Shown here: positions 18,618 through 27,745 of the stretch, in pieces
Numbering within the stretch: the first letter of the stretch is position 1
Layout: each line of letters begins with the position of its first letter
DNA from: Kordiimonas sediminis
GTDB lineage: Bacteria; Pseudomonadota; Alphaproteobacteria; Sphingomonadales; Kordiimonadaceae
DNA: 64,000 nt
Direction: 5' to 3'
NCBI RefSeq assembly: GCF_014656395.1
Contig: NZ_BNCI01000002.1
Location: 1,302,001-1,366,000, forward strand
Translations under genes and position numbers: made by a program
Notes under the pieces: generated by a model
Told to the model about the DNA's origin: nothing
Databases searched by the model: none
The model's input: the letters and a program-made list of their open reading frames with translations, nothing else

Positions 18618-19715
18618 GTGACACAGGCATTTGATTTTCTTGTTGATAAAAACAATATCGAAACATTTGAAGTTCATCCAGCGCTGGTGGATCAAACACA
18701 TACGCTTCAAGACGGTGAAATCCTCTTCAAAGTTCAGTCTTTCGCCTTTACTGCAAATAACATTACCTATGCAGCATTTGGTAACAGCCACCTGAAATAT
18801 TGGGACTTTTTCCCAGCTTCAGATAACTGGGGACGAATCCCTGTTTGGGGGTTTGCTGATGTGGTTGCCTCAAAGGTCGGTGGTATCAGTGTCGGTGAAC
18901 GCTTTTATGGCTACTACCCCATGTCCAGTTATCTGGTGGTCCAACCCGCAAAAGTCTCGGCTGCAGGGTTTATGGACGCTGCCAACCACCGAAGCCATCT
19001 AAGCCCTATCTATAATTATTATATGCGGTCTTCGTCTGACCCTGCCTACAGTCCTGACCTGGAAAATCTACAAAGCCTCTTCAGGCCGCTGTTCATGACA
19101 AGTTTTCTGATTGAAGACTTCTTGCAAGATAATGACTATTTCGGTGCTGACTGCATTATCCTGTCATCTGCCTCCAGCAAGACTGCCCTTGGCGCCGCTT
19201 TTCAGATCTACCATAACAGAGCGAATGGCAGCCCCCGTGTTATTGGACTGACCTCTGCTTCAAATATAGATTTTGTGCATTCTCTTGGCTGCTATGATCA
19301 GGTTCTTTCCTATGATGATATAGCGCAACTGGATGCGGCACAAAAAGCGGTATTTGTGGACATGGCTGGCAGCGGTCAGATACGGGCAAAAATCCACAAC
19401 CATTTTGGAAACAATCTAACATACAGCTGCTCCGTCGGGGCTTCACACTGGGATACTGACCGCAGCGTAGATAATCTGCCAGGCCCCGCGCCCACATTAT
19501 TCTTCGCACCAGCACAGGCACAAAAACGCACCCAGGAATGGGGACAAGACAAATTCATGAAGGTCTCGGGCGCGGCCTGGGCACGCTTTATTAAAGATGC
19601 AACCTCATGGATTGAAATTGAGGAATGCTCAGGAACAGACAAACTGTCAACGCTTTACAAAGACATGATTGCTGGTTCCATCAACCCGAAGGTTGGACAT
19701 ATATTCAAGCCATAA
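18618..19715 (+). CDS. DUF2855 family protein
   Basis: A 365-residue cytoplasmic protein of the DUF2855 family, distantly related to medium-chain dehydrogenases. An N-terminal GroES-like part (VQSFAFTANNITYAAFGNS) is followed by WGFADVVAS and GERFYGYYP, and a Rossmann-like core with IILSSASSKTALGAAF (about residues 174-190) in place of a classic GxGxxG. Its reaction is unknown. Start is GTG with GGGGA ten bases upstream. It is next to a TetR regulator and shares its motif, in a block with sulfatase, esterase and SDR genes, so a role in catabolism of a lipidic compound is plausible. Confidence 0.8.
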   Translation: MTQAFDFLVDKNNIETFEVHPALVDQTHTLQDGEILFKVQSFAFTANNITYAAFGNSHLKYWDFFPASDNWGRIPVWGFADVVASKVGGISVGERFYGYYPMSSYLVVQPAKVSAAGFMDAANHRSHLSPIYNYYMRSSSDPAYSPDLENLQSLFRPLFMTSFLIEDFLQDNDYFGADCIILSSASSKTALGAAFQIYHNRANGSPRVIGLTSASNIDFVHSLGCYDQVLSYDDIAQLDAAQKAVFVDMAGSGQIRAKIHNHFGNNLTYSCSVGASHWDTDRSVDNLPGPAPTLFFAPAQAQKRTQEWGQDKFMKVSGAAWARFIKDATSWIEIEECSGTDKLSTLYKDMIAGSINPKVGHIFKP

Positions 19716-19725
19716 GCCTGACTGT

Positions 19726-20961
19726 CTAAAAGCGGGTTATTTTAAACGGGGTAAGGTCTATTGCAGGTTTTTCCCCGTCTATCATTTCGCCCATCAACCT
19801 TGCCGTCGCCGCGGACTGTGTCAATCCAAGGTGTTGATGGCCAAACGCAAAATAGAGCCCCTTCGACCGCTGGCATTTATCTATGACAGGCAGCGAGTCT
19901 GGCAACGTTGGGCGGTACCCCATCCACCGTGTCTGGCCTGATGCTGATAATTCAGGAAACAGTGCCCGCGCCTGCAACATCAGATCGTCTGCCAGTGCAT
20001 CCCGTTGAGGCAACTCTAAGCCACCGAACTCCACACGCCCCGCCAAGCGAAGCCCCCCTGTCATACTTGTCAGGATGAACTTTCTGTCATTGGAAATCAC
20101 AGGCCCCTGCAAGGATAAGGAAGGTTGCTCCAACATTAAATGGTAGCCGCGCTCTGTCTCAAGCGGCACACGGTACCCAGCAGATCGGCAAAGTTTTTTA
20201 CTCCATGCTCCGGCGCATACCAGAATGTTATCAGCTTTAGCAATTGTGCCGTCTTCAAATCTGACCAGACCGTCCTCAACAGTGACAACATTGCGCTGCT
20301 CGTAAGAACCGCCGCGCGCCATAAATATATCGAAGACACCTCTTGTTAAATCATAGGGGTCAGACACCGAGGCTGTGGCACTGTAATATACACCTGCCTT
20401 GACCTTCGGTGATATTCCCGGCAAGCGGTCTTGCAATTCAGATTGGGTCAACAGCTCACACGGAATATTATTCGCCTGAAGCTTCTCAATATAAGAAGGC
20501 AAGCTTCGTGCGTTTGAAGGGTTTTCATATGTTTCGATACCACCTGTGCGGCGGATCATATGACTTTGACCAGTATCAGCTGCCATATCAAGCCAAGCCG
20601 GCAGAGCAATTGCATTAAGCGAGGTAAGGCCCATCTGTCCTCTTGCAACCTGATGCGGCCGAGCTGACCAGAGAAACTTAACAAGCCACGGAAAGATTTT
20701 CGGCAAATATCGCCAACGCAAGGTCAGGGGTCCATTCTGCGCAAACAAAAGCCGTGGTACGCTCAGCAGCGTTGACGGCGTAGCGAGAGGGTCCACCAGC
20801 TCTGTCGCTATATGTCCAGCATTACCCTTAGAGGTCATCATGCCTGGACCAACTCGGTCAATCAGTTTTACATCATAACCGCGCTTCTGCAGCTCAAAAG
20901 CAGACGTAACTCCAACAACACCAGCCCCAACGATAATGACTGACCCTTTAGACTTGCTCAT
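19726..20961 (-). CDS. FAD-dependent D-amino acid dehydrogenase, probable D-hydroxyproline dehydrogenase
   Basis: A 411-residue DadA-like flavoprotein of the DAO fold. It has VIIVGAGVVGVTSAFELQKRG (FAD), then TSKGNAGHI and a C-terminal GYRPTLPDSLPVI and FGHQHLGLTQSAATARL. DadA-like enzymes oxidise D-amino acids at the membrane and pass electrons to quinone. Its divergent neighbours are a DHDPS-family lyase and a 4-hydroxyproline epimerase, which points to cis-4-hydroxy-D-proline as substrate, giving pyrroline-4-hydroxy-2-carboxylate. The family is firm; the substrate rests on context. Confidence 0.85.
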   Translation of the reverse strand: MSKSKGSVIIVGAGVVGVTSAFELQKRGYDVKLIDRVGPGMMTSKGNAGHIATELVDPLATPSTLLSVPRLLFAQNGPLTLRWRYLPKIFPWLVKFLWSARPHQVARGQMGLTSLNAIALPAWLDMAADTGQSHMIRRTGGIETYENPSNARSLPSYIEKLQANNIPCELLTQSELQDRLPGISPKVKAGVYYSATASVSDPYDLTRGVFDIFMARGGSYEQRNVVTVEDGLVRFEDGTIAKADNILVCAGAWSKKLCRSAGYRVPLETERGYHLMLEQPSLSLQGPVISNDRKFILTSMTGGLRLAGRVEFGGLELPQRDALADDLMLQARALFPELSASGQTRWMGYRPTLPDSLPVIDKCQRSKGLYFAFGHQHLGLTQSAATARLMGEMIDGEKPAIDLTPFKITRF

Positions 20962-21332
20962 ATAACATTCTCAATCTTCGACAGCTTCTTTGGCATGATT
21001 GCCTGATATCACTACTTAACGGCAAATACGGGAACTTCTGTATCATATTTCCATCTGCCAAAAACACACAAAATGCCGATACTCAATCGCTCTTATCACT
21101 TGATACACCATCAGAACGCTCAAAAAAAAATCAGAACAAGCTACTGAAATATTTAGGTAATAAGAGGAATTTCTCACTGGCGGTTAATTTTCTCTTGAAA
21201 ATAATATATTATATATTATCTACTCTTGCCAGTGGAAAATCGTAATCACCTACCGCCTGTTTTTTATAGTTTTCTGTCATAAATCAGATACTATTTTCTG
21301 TGCGGCGTGACAGATATGGAAGAGGAATACCA
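20962..21332. promoter_or_regulatory. Divergent control region of the hydroxyproline genes
   Basis: A 371-bp AT-rich region between the divergent dehydrogenase and lyase genes without a convincing ORF. Its notable content is a perfect AT palindrome at 21201-21219 lying inside a wider inverted repeat, CACTGGC at 21175-21181 and GCCAGTG at 21228-21234. Both promoters must lie here. No regulator gene is adjacent. Confidence 0.6.
21201..21219. promoter_or_regulatory. AT-rich perfect palindrome, operator candidate
   Basis: ATAATATATTATATATTAT is a perfect palindrome of 9-bp arms around one central base, 114 bp before the lyase ATG. Hydroxyproline operons are often controlled by GntR-type regulators, which bind short palindromes; the assignment here is inference. 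Confidence 0.45.
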
Positions 21333-22238
21333 ATGATTGACTGGCAAGGCGTTTACCCTGCAACGACGACACAGTTTAATGATGACGAGTCATTAAATAT
21401 CGAAGAAACCCAGCGCGTAATTGATATGCTGATCAAAGACGGTGTCGACGGCATCATCGCATTAGGCACTGTTGGTGAAAACTGCTCCCTACGAGCAGAA
21501 GAAAAGCGTGACGTGATTGCGGCAGTCAAGGAAGTTGCCAATGGCCGCGTTCCTGTAATTTCAGGCGTTTCACAGTTCACCACAGCCGAGGCCTGTGAGT
21601 ATGCGCGTGACGCAGAAAAAATCGGCATTGATGGCCTGATGGTATTGCCCGCGATGGTGTATAAATCAGACCGCCGTGAAACACTTGCCCATTATAAGGC
21701 AGTTGCGCAAGCGTCAGACTTGCCTGTGATGGTTTATAACAACCCCGTCACGTACGGCATCGACATCACAATCGATATGTTCGAAGAACTGCAAGGCCTT
21801 GCCAATATTGTTGCTGTAAAAGAATCAACTGCTGACACGCGCCGCGTCACAGAAATGTTCAATGCCTTTGGTGACCGCTTCACCGTTTTCACCGGGGTGG
21901 ACGACATTGCCCTTGAAAGTATCTTGATGGGTTGTACCGGCTGGATCTCCGGCCTGACCAATGCTTTCCCGCAGGAATCAGTCGCCCTTTTCAAGCTGGC
22001 ACGCGCTGGCCGAATTCAGGAAGCCGTTGAAATTTACCGCTGGTTTATGCCTCTTCTACGCCTGGATACCATTCCAACGCTCGTACAGTGCATCAAGCTT
22101 GCAGAACAGGTGATGGGGCGCGGTTCTGAGATGGTCCGTGCACCACGTTTGCCGTTGGTCGGTGAGGAGCGCAAGCGTGTCATCGGTATTGTGGAGCATG
22201 CGGCGGCAAACCGCCCAACACTACCAACCGACATCTAG
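21333..22238 (+). CDS. DHDPS-family lyase, probable pyrroline-4-hydroxy-2-carboxylate deaminase
   Basis: A 301-residue TIM-barrel aldolase of the DapA family. The barrel has GTVGENCSL, the Tyr of MVYNNPVTYG and the Schiff-base Lys in VAVKESTAD. In hydroxyproline catabolism such enzymes deaminate and dehydrate pyrroline-4-hydroxy-2-carboxylate to 2-oxoglutarate semialdehyde. I chose ATG at 21333, with AGAGGAA upstream, over a GTG at 21300. It is 11 bp before the epimerase, and the pair is divergent from the D-amino acid dehydrogenase. True DapA is less likely, as no lysine genes are near. Confidence 0.85.
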   Translation: MIDWQGVYPATTTQFNDDESLNIEETQRVIDMLIKDGVDGIIALGTVGENCSLRAEEKRDVIAAVKEVANGRVPVISGVSQFTTAEACEYARDAEKIGIDGLMVLPAMVYKSDRRETLAHYKAVAQASDLPVMVYNNPVTYGIDITIDMFEELQGLANIVAVKESTADTRRVTEMFNAFGDRFTVFTGVDDIALESILMGCTGWISGLTNAFPQESVALFKLARAGRIQEAVEIYRWFMPLLRLDTIPTLVQCIKLAEQVMGRGSEMVRAPRLPLVGEERKRVIGIVEHAAANRPTLPTDI

Positions 22239-22249
22239 GAGTAGAATTT

Positions 22250-23248
22250 ATGGCCCGGACTGAGTTCACCTGCATTGATGCCCATACTTGCGGCAACCCG
22301 GTTCGGGTCATAAAAACAGGCGTCCCTGACCTTGTCGGCACAACAATGAGCCACAAACGACAAGACTTCCTAAAACATCATGACTGGATCAGAAAAGCCT
22401 TGATGTTCGAACCTCGCGGACACGACATGATGTCCGGGTCAGTTATCTATCCCCCTATCAGTCCTGATGCCGATGCAGCCATATTGTTTGTCGAAACAAG
22501 TGGTTGCCTGCCAATGTGCGGACACGGCCTGATTGGTACAGTCACGGTTGGCATTGAAGAAGGGCTGATCCGTCCAAAAACACCGGGAGTGTTAATTTTG
22601 GATGTCCCCGCGGGGAAAGTTCGAATAAAATATTTTACAGACGGGGATAAAGTTACCTCTGTCCGTATATACAACATCGCGTCTTATCTGGCGGTCAGAG
22701 ATGCCGTGATTTCTGTGCCTGGCATGGGCGAGATCACTATAGATGTTTCATACGGCGGAAATTATTATGCTGTGGTCGATCCACAGAAAAACTATGCTGG
22801 CCTGGAGCATTATACACCCGGTGAAATTCTTCGCCTGTCACTTCTTGTTCGTCAGGCTGCACAAGAAACTATTACCGTCAGCCATCCGGACGACCCAACT
22901 GTTTGCGGTGTTAGTCACGTCTTATGGACTGGCACCCCCACAGACGGCGCTGACGGCAGAAATGCTGTATTCTACGGCGATAAGGCCATTGACCGCAGCC
23001 CGTGCGGCACCGGCACCAGCGCCCGCATGGCACAATTAGTTGCGCGCGGCAAACTGGATATTGGTGACCAATACATCCACGAAAGCATTATCCACAGCCG
23101 TTTCATTGGCAGGGTTGAAGCCTCAGCCAAGGTTGGCAGTTTCGACGCGATCATGCCCAGCATAGAAGGCAGTGCATGGATAACAGGCTATAACCGCATT
23201 ATTGTGGATGACGCGCACCCATATCCTGAAGGGTTTCAGCTCGTATAG
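22250..23248 (+). CDS. 4-hydroxyproline 2-epimerase (proline racemase family)
   Basis: A 332-residue PLP-independent epimerase. Both active-site thiols are present: the first Cys in SGCLPMCGHG and the second in DRSPCGTGTSA. A Cys/Cys pair marks proline racemases and 4-hydroxyproline epimerases rather than the Thr-containing 3-hydroxyproline dehydratases, and the context favours the epimerase. It converts trans-4-hydroxy-L-proline to cis-4-hydroxy-D-proline, the substrate of the divergent DadA-like dehydrogenase. The final enzyme, 2-oxoglutarate semialdehyde dehydrogenase, is not in the window. Confidence 0.92.
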   Translation: MARTEFTCIDAHTCGNPVRVIKTGVPDLVGTTMSHKRQDFLKHHDWIRKALMFEPRGHDMMSGSVIYPPISPDADAAILFVETSGCLPMCGHGLIGTVTVGIEEGLIRPKTPGVLILDVPAGKVRIKYFTDGDKVTSVRIYNIASYLAVRDAVISVPGMGEITIDVSYGGNYYAVVDPQKNYAGLEHYTPGEILRLSLLVRQAAQETITVSHPDDPTVCGVSHVLWTGTPTDGADGRNAVFYGDKAIDRSPCGTGTSARMAQLVARGKLDIGDQYIHESIIHSRFIGRVEASAKVGSFDAIMPSIEGSAWITGYNRIIVDDAHPYPEGFQLV

Positions 23249-23475
23249 GGTGGCACCTTTTCCACCTGATCCCTTATTGCAAACAAAGAACCGCAGATAT
23301 TTTCAGCCTGCGGCATTAAAATGCATGGATTCCGGCACTTTTTGTATCAAAATCCGAACTCAGTCATTGAATTTTCATCATTAGCAACTATGGTGCGCCC
23401 TTCTTTGCCCCACGCTGAATCTATATCGGGGCTGCATTCTGAATGCGACATAACACGCACCAAGAAGGAAATTCA

Positions 23476-25047
23476 ATGCATACCGCTCCAGATCTACCGA
23501 TCACGGAACCCAAAACAACGGGACTTGTAGGAAGATACAGAACCGAACTGCTTTCTGGCCTTACAGTCGCTCTCGCCCTGGTACCAGAAGCCGTCGCCTT
23601 CGCCTTTGTCGCGCAAGTGCATCCGCTGGTGGGGCTATATGCTGCCTTTATTGTCGGCTTGATTACTGCTGCATTTGGCGGTCGTCCGGGCATGATATCC
23701 GGCGCAACTGGCGCCCTTGCTGTCGTGATGGTTTCCCTGGTCGTAACCCACGGGGTCCAATATCTTTTTGCCACTGTAGTCCTGATGGGCATTCTGCAGA
23801 TACTTGCCGGCATATTCCGGCTGGGGAAATTTATCCGTATGGTCCCCCATCCTGTTATGCTTGGTTTTGTCAACGGTCTGGCCATTGTTATTTTCCTTGC
23901 CCAGCTTGGACAGTTTAAAACAGCGAATGCGGCAGGGGAACTCGCCTGGATGACAGGTACCCCCCTGTTCTTGATGCTGGGACTTGTTGTGCTGACTATG
24001 GCAATTATCTGGGCGGCACCGCGTCTGATTAAAAGCGTACCAGCCCCCCTTTTGGGTATCTTGATAGTTTCCATCCTTGTAATCGGGTTCAATATTGATG
24101 TGCCCAGAGTTGGTGATCTCGCTTCTATTAAAGGTAGCCTCCCAACTTTCAGCATTCCTTCTGTTCCGTTCACACTGGAAACACTTTGGATCATTCTGCC
24201 ATATAGTGTCATCCTGGCTGCCATCGGCCTGATTGAGTCCTTACTGACCCTTAATCTTGTTGCTGAAATGCTGGAGAGCCACGGCAAAACAAGCAAGGAA
24301 TGTCTGGCACAAGGGGCCTCAAACGTTGTGACTGGATTTTTTGGCGGCATGGGTGGTTGCGCTATGATTGGTCAAAGTATGATCAATGTGAAATCTGGTG
24401 GCCGTACGCGTGTTTCAGGCATTGCTGCAGCCTTATTCCTACTTGTCTTCATCCTTTGGGGATCGCCCCTGATCGAGCAAATTCCGCTGGCGGCTCTGGT
24501 TGGCGTTATGTTCATGGTTGTAATTGGCACATTTGCTTGGTCCAGCTTAACCATCCTACACAAAGTCCCAAGTCATGACGCTTTTGTAATCATTCTGGTA
24601 ACTGCCGTGACGGTAGCAAGTGATCTTGCGGTAGCTGTTGTAGTCGGAGTTATCGTCTCTGCACTGGTTTTCGCATGGCGTGCGGCCAAACGGATTGACG
24701 TAGAAACAGAGATCAATACCGAAGGCACAAAGATTTACCGCCTGTCCGGCCCCCTCTTCTTCGGGAGCATTGCCAATTTTCAGGAAATGTTTAGCCCCAA
24801 AGATGACCCTGAAGATGTCGTGATCGATTTCATCAACAGTCGGGTCTGGGACCATTCGGGTCTACAGGCTATTGATACGCTTGCCGAACGCTACAGTCGC
24901 CGTAACAAAAAACTGCACTTGCGGCACCTTAGCGCTGACTGTAAACGCCTGCTCGACAAAGCGGGCAGTATGGTTGAACAGATCGAAGCAGAAGATCCTG
25001 ATTACGGTATTGCGGTCGATTACGGTGACAAGTTCGACAAAGAATAG
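23476..25047 (+). CDS. SulP family anion transporter with STAS domain
   Basis: A 523-residue SLC26/SulP transporter. About 10-14 helices fill residues 20-420, with the SulP opening LSGLTVALALVPEAVAFAFVA and GGRPGMISGATGA. The cytosolic STAS domain (about 435-515) keeps the D-H-S-G loop in VWDHSGLQAID. Such proteins carry sulfate, bicarbonate or dicarboxylates; the substrate is not evident. Start ATG 23476 is supported by AAGGAA. The 227-bp upstream gap holds GCATTCTGAATGC, a small palindrome about 30 bp before the start. A strong terminator follows. Confidence 0.92.
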   Translation: MHTAPDLPITEPKTTGLVGRYRTELLSGLTVALALVPEAVAFAFVAQVHPLVGLYAAFIVGLITAAFGGRPGMISGATGALAVVMVSLVVTHGVQYLFATVVLMGILQILAGIFRLGKFIRMVPHPVMLGFVNGLAIVIFLAQLGQFKTANAAGELAWMTGTPLFLMLGLVVLTMAIIWAAPRLIKSVPAPLLGILIVSILVIGFNIDVPRVGDLASIKGSLPTFSIPSVPFTLETLWIILPYSVILAAIGLIESLLTLNLVAEMLESHGKTSKECLAQGASNVVTGFFGGMGGCAMIGQSMINVKSGGRTRVSGIAAALFLLVFILWGSPLIEQIPLAALVGVMFMVVIGTFAWSSLTILHKVPSHDAFVIILVTAVTVASDLAVAVVVGVIVSALVFAWRAAKRIDVETEINTEGTKIYRLSGPLFFGSIANFQEMFSPKDDPEDVVIDFINSRVWDHSGLQAIDTLAERYSRRNKKLHLRHLSADCKRLLDKAGSMVEQIEAEDPDYGIAVDYGDKFDKE

Positions 25048-25079
25048 CTGTCACCTGTCTGACAGATCCTCAAACAACA

Positions 25080-25107
25080 AAAGGCCCCTTATCAGGGCCT
25101 TTTTCTT
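25080..25107. terminator. Bidirectional intrinsic terminator
   Basis: AAGGCCC and GGGCCTT form a stem over a 7-base loop, followed by TTTCTTT on the + strand and preceded by an A-rich run, so it can serve both the SulP gene and the convergent CBS gene. Confidence 0.85.
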
Positions 25108-25143
25108 TATACAGTCGCGTCACATAAAATACATATGACGCGC

Positions 25144-25572
25144 TTACGCAGATGCGATATATTCTTTCAGTGCCTCTGCTTCCTGTTCTGTTTCATGCAG
25201 ACGTTCGTTGACTACATCACCGATCGTTACCATGCCAACCAACTTACCGCCCTCAACAATGGGGACATGGCGGATGCGCCGCTCAGTCATCATCTCCATC
25301 AACTGACGGACAGTGGTGGTGGTTGCACAGGTCGTTACACTTTTTGTCATCAAAGTGGAAACATCGTCCTTTAAAACGTCACCACCCCGTATAGCTAACC
25401 CCCGCACAACATCGCGTTCAGAGATTATACCAGCAATTTTATCCCCATCCATGATGGGAATTGCACCAATCCTTCTTTCACCAAGGATTTTAGCCACATC
25501 AGACACAGTACACCCCACCTGCAAAGAGATGACCTCATCCCCTTTGGTTTTTAAAATATGGCTGACAGTCAT
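25144..25572 (-). CDS. CBS-pair protein
   Basis: A 142-residue cytoplasmic protein made only of two CBS domains (about 5-65 and 75-130). It has GERRIGAIPIMDGDKIAGIISERDV and the second-repeat RRIRHVPIVEGGKLVGMVTIGDVV, typical of adenosine-nucleotide-binding CBS pairs that sense energy state. Partner and ligand are unknown. ATG at 25572 is set by AGGGAG seven bases upstream; an alternative TTG at 25578 is too close to it. It ends toward the SulP gene with a shared terminator. Confidence 0.88.
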   Translation of the reverse strand: MTVSHILKTKGDEVISLQVGCTVSDVAKILGERRIGAIPIMDGDKIAGIISERDVVRGLAIRGGDVLKDDVSTLMTKSVTTCATTTTVRQLMEMMTERRIRHVPIVEGGKLVGMVTIGDVVNERLHETEQEAEALKEYIASA

Positions 25573-25836
25573 AAACAACTCCCTTTTTTCCTATAAATAG
25601 CAAATAGAACATGGCTTTCAGTGTCCACAGAGCAGGTCGTCTTGATCTTGTACTAACGTCTTTTTCCCTTAAATCTTGCTTCCTTGCTCACCTATCACTG
25701 GAAAATACCTCCAATATTGTCAGATTTTCACCATCCCCATGCGACAGTATGCCTCTTTTTCCTATCTTTGGCAAAAAGACTGTGACTATAGAGATGGAAT
25801 TGCTTAGTTTTTAGTCGCTTTCGAGAGGAGACCGCT

Positions 25837-26091
25837 ATGTATAAAACAATTTTCACCGCAGCAATTTTATGTCTGATCCTGATCGGCGTGGGTTTTTGGG
25901 CGTTGGATGTTTATGAAACCACCAAGGAAGTAGAAGTAACCGGACACGGAAAGTTTGCTATGGGACTGGGCGTCGTCTTCACCTCGCTGATAGGTTTTGT
26001 CTTGATGGGGCTGCTTTTCTTCTCAAACCGTCGCGGGCATGATAAAGACGTGCACAGCTTTTCTATTGATGAAGAAAACGAGAAATACTAA
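25837..26091 (+). CDS. Small two-helix membrane protein, unknown
   Basis: An 84-residue protein with two hydrophobic helices (about residues 5-25 and 42-64), a charged loop (YETTKEVEVTGHGKFA) and an acidic tail (SIDEENEKY). It has a good ribosome site (GAGAGGAGA) and is 44 bp before the MscS channel, so it may be cotranscribed with it. I do not recognise the family. Helix-loop-helix shape suggests an accessory subunit, but this is only a guess. Confidence 0.65.
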   Translation: MYKTIFTAAILCLILIGVGFWALDVYETTKEVEVTGHGKFAMGLGVVFTSLIGFVLMGLLFFSNRRGHDKDVHSFSIDEENEKY

Positions 26092-26135
26092 ATCAACACC
26101 GTATGTGTACCCTAATAAAAGGCAGTCAGTAATTC

Positions 26136-27290
26136 ATGTCTGAACTTCAGGAATTTTTCGCGCTGGTAAAGGACGTCTGGCAAAATGGCGTCTATGGATA
26201 TGACATTGGCGAAATTCTCATCGCTATTATCATATTCCTGGGCTTTATTATCTTTCGTCGTGTCTTTACCTATATTGTTATCAACCGCGTTAAAGGCTGG
26301 GCAAGCAGAACAAAAACTGATGTAGATGATGCTATCATCGACGCAGTAGAGGCCCCAATTAACTTCATTCCCATTGTCATGGGGATATTTTTTGGGACCA
26401 GTTACCTGACATTGGATGCTGCTGGCGATCAGTTTGTCGCAAATATAAATCGGTCGCTTATTGTCTTTACAATTTTCTGGGGACTGGTTCGTGCGTCTTC
26501 ACCGGTAAGTGAACTGCTTGAAAAGGCAGACAGCTTTTTAACGGGTGCAATGATCACTTGGCTTTCAAAAGCCATTCGCATTGCTTTTGTCCTGCTCGGT
26601 GCAGCGACAATCCTGGAGATATGGGGCATCGAGGTTGGACCGCTAATTGCCGGCTTTGGCCTTTTTGGCGTCGCTGTTGCACTGGGTGCACAGGATCTCT
26701 TTAAAAACCTGATTGCTGGCTTGTTCGTCATTGGCGAAAAGCGTTTCCACGCAGGCGACTGGATTCTGGTCGAAGGGATTGTCGAAGGGACCGTAGAGCA
26801 TATTGGCTTTCGCACCACCACCATCATTCGTTTTGATAAATCACCGGTGTATGTCCCAAACGCAAAACTGTCAGACAATGCAGTCACAAACTTTTCACGC
26901 ATGTCCATGCGCCGCATCAAATGGGTGATCGGTCTGCGCTATGACAGCACAGCTGCTATGTTACAAACTGTCCGGGACGGCATCGAAACGTATCTGACCG
27001 ACAACCCCAAATATGCCCAACCCAGTGATACCTCCACCTTTGTCAGAATTGATAGTTTTGGTTCAAGTTCCATTAATATTCTCTTGTACTGTTTCACCAA
27101 AACAACCGATTGGCTGGAATGGCTTGCAATCAAGGAAGAGCTTCTGCTGGAGATCAAAAAAATCGTTGAAGATGCAGGAACAGACTTTGCATTCCCAAGT
27201 CAGTCACTATATCTGGAAGCTATTCCCGGAGGAATGGACCCGGCGCCAATACCGGGTAACAGTCCAACCATGCTGGAGACAAAAGAATGA
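26136..27290 (+). CDS. MscS family mechanosensitive channel
   Basis: A 384-residue small-conductance mechanosensitive channel. N-terminal helices (about 20-180) end in the pore helix AGFGLFGVAVALGAQDLFKNLIAG, matching the MscS TM3 with its Gly/Ala packing. The beta domain follows (RFHAGDWILVEGIVEGTVEHIGFRTT), then the alpha/beta cage. It releases solutes on hypo-osmotic shock. Its stop overlaps the thioesterase ATG by 4 bases. Confidence 0.93.
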   Translation: MSELQEFFALVKDVWQNGVYGYDIGEILIAIIIFLGFIIFRRVFTYIVINRVKGWASRTKTDVDDAIIDAVEAPINFIPIVMGIFFGTSYLTLDAAGDQFVANINRSLIVFTIFWGLVRASSPVSELLEKADSFLTGAMITWLSKAIRIAFVLLGAATILEIWGIEVGPLIAGFGLFGVAVALGAQDLFKNLIAGLFVIGEKRFHAGDWILVEGIVEGTVEHIGFRTTTIIRFDKSPVYVPNAKLSDNAVTNFSRMSMRRIKWVIGLRYDSTAAMLQTVRDGIETYLTDNPKYAQPSDTSTFVRIDSFGSSSINILLYCFTKTTDWLEWLAIKEELLLEIKKIVEDAGTDFAFPSQSLYLEAIPGGMDPAPIPGNSPTMLETKE

Positions 27291-27676
27291 GAGACGACGT
27301 AATAATTCGCACCACACCAATGCCGTCTGACCTGAATGTAAATGGTAATATCTTTGGTGGTTGGGTTCTGAGCCAAATGGATATTGCTGGTGGTGTGGTC
27401 GCTGCCCGTATCGCAGACGGTGCCGTTGCAACCGTTGCAATCGAAGGCATGAAATTCCACGCACCGATCCTGCCTGGCGATTTAATCAGTGTCTACGCGC
27501 ACGCGGAAAAAATAGGCCGTACATCTATCACTGTGGCAATCGAGGTAGTAGCCGAAGCGCGTACCCGTGGTGCCGACGAAATCAAGGTAACTGAGGGCAA
27601 ATATATTTTTGTTGCCGTCGACAAAGATGGCCGCCCGCGTCCTGTGCCCAGTTCACAGAAAACAGTTTCAATCTAA
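27287..27676 (+). CDS. Acyl-CoA thioesterase, hotdog fold (YciA type)
   Basis: A 129-residue hotdog-fold protein. NVNGNIFGGWVLSQMDIAGG carries the N-x-x-G-x-x-F-G-G motif and the catalytic Asp of the YciA/BACH acyl-CoA thioesterases, and the central sheet is VEGMKFHAPILPGDLISVYA-like. These enzymes hydrolyse short- to long-chain acyl-CoAs. It is translationally coupled to MscS by ATGA overlap. Confidence 0.9.
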   Translation: MRDDVIIRTTPMPSDLNVNGNIFGGWVLSQMDIAGGVVAARIADGAVATVAIEGMKFHAPILPGDLISVYAHAEKIGRTSITVAIEVVAEARTRGADEIKVTEGKYIFVAVDKDGRPRPVPSSQKTVSI

Positions 27677-27702
27677 CCTGGCTGAATAGGGTCCAAGATA
27701 AC

Positions 27703-27740
27703 AGCTGCCAAGCCTGAGGGTAAGGCAGCTTCTTCTTTTG
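27703..27740 (+). terminator. Intrinsic terminator after thioesterase gene
   Basis: AGCTGCC and GGCAGCT form a 7-bp stem over a 14-base loop, followed by TCTTCTTTTG, 26 bp after the thioesterase stop. Confidence 0.75.
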
Positions 27741-27745
27741 CTATA

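Noticed and set aside
21333-22238. Annotation as dapA (lysine pathway)
   Set aside because: Adjacent 4-hydroxyproline epimerase and DadA-like dehydrogenase make the hydroxyproline deaminase role much more likely.
23432-23444. GCATTCTGAATGC palindrome before the SulP gene as an operator
   Set aside because: Arms are only 6 bp and no second copy or regulator was found; kept only as a remark in the gene entry.
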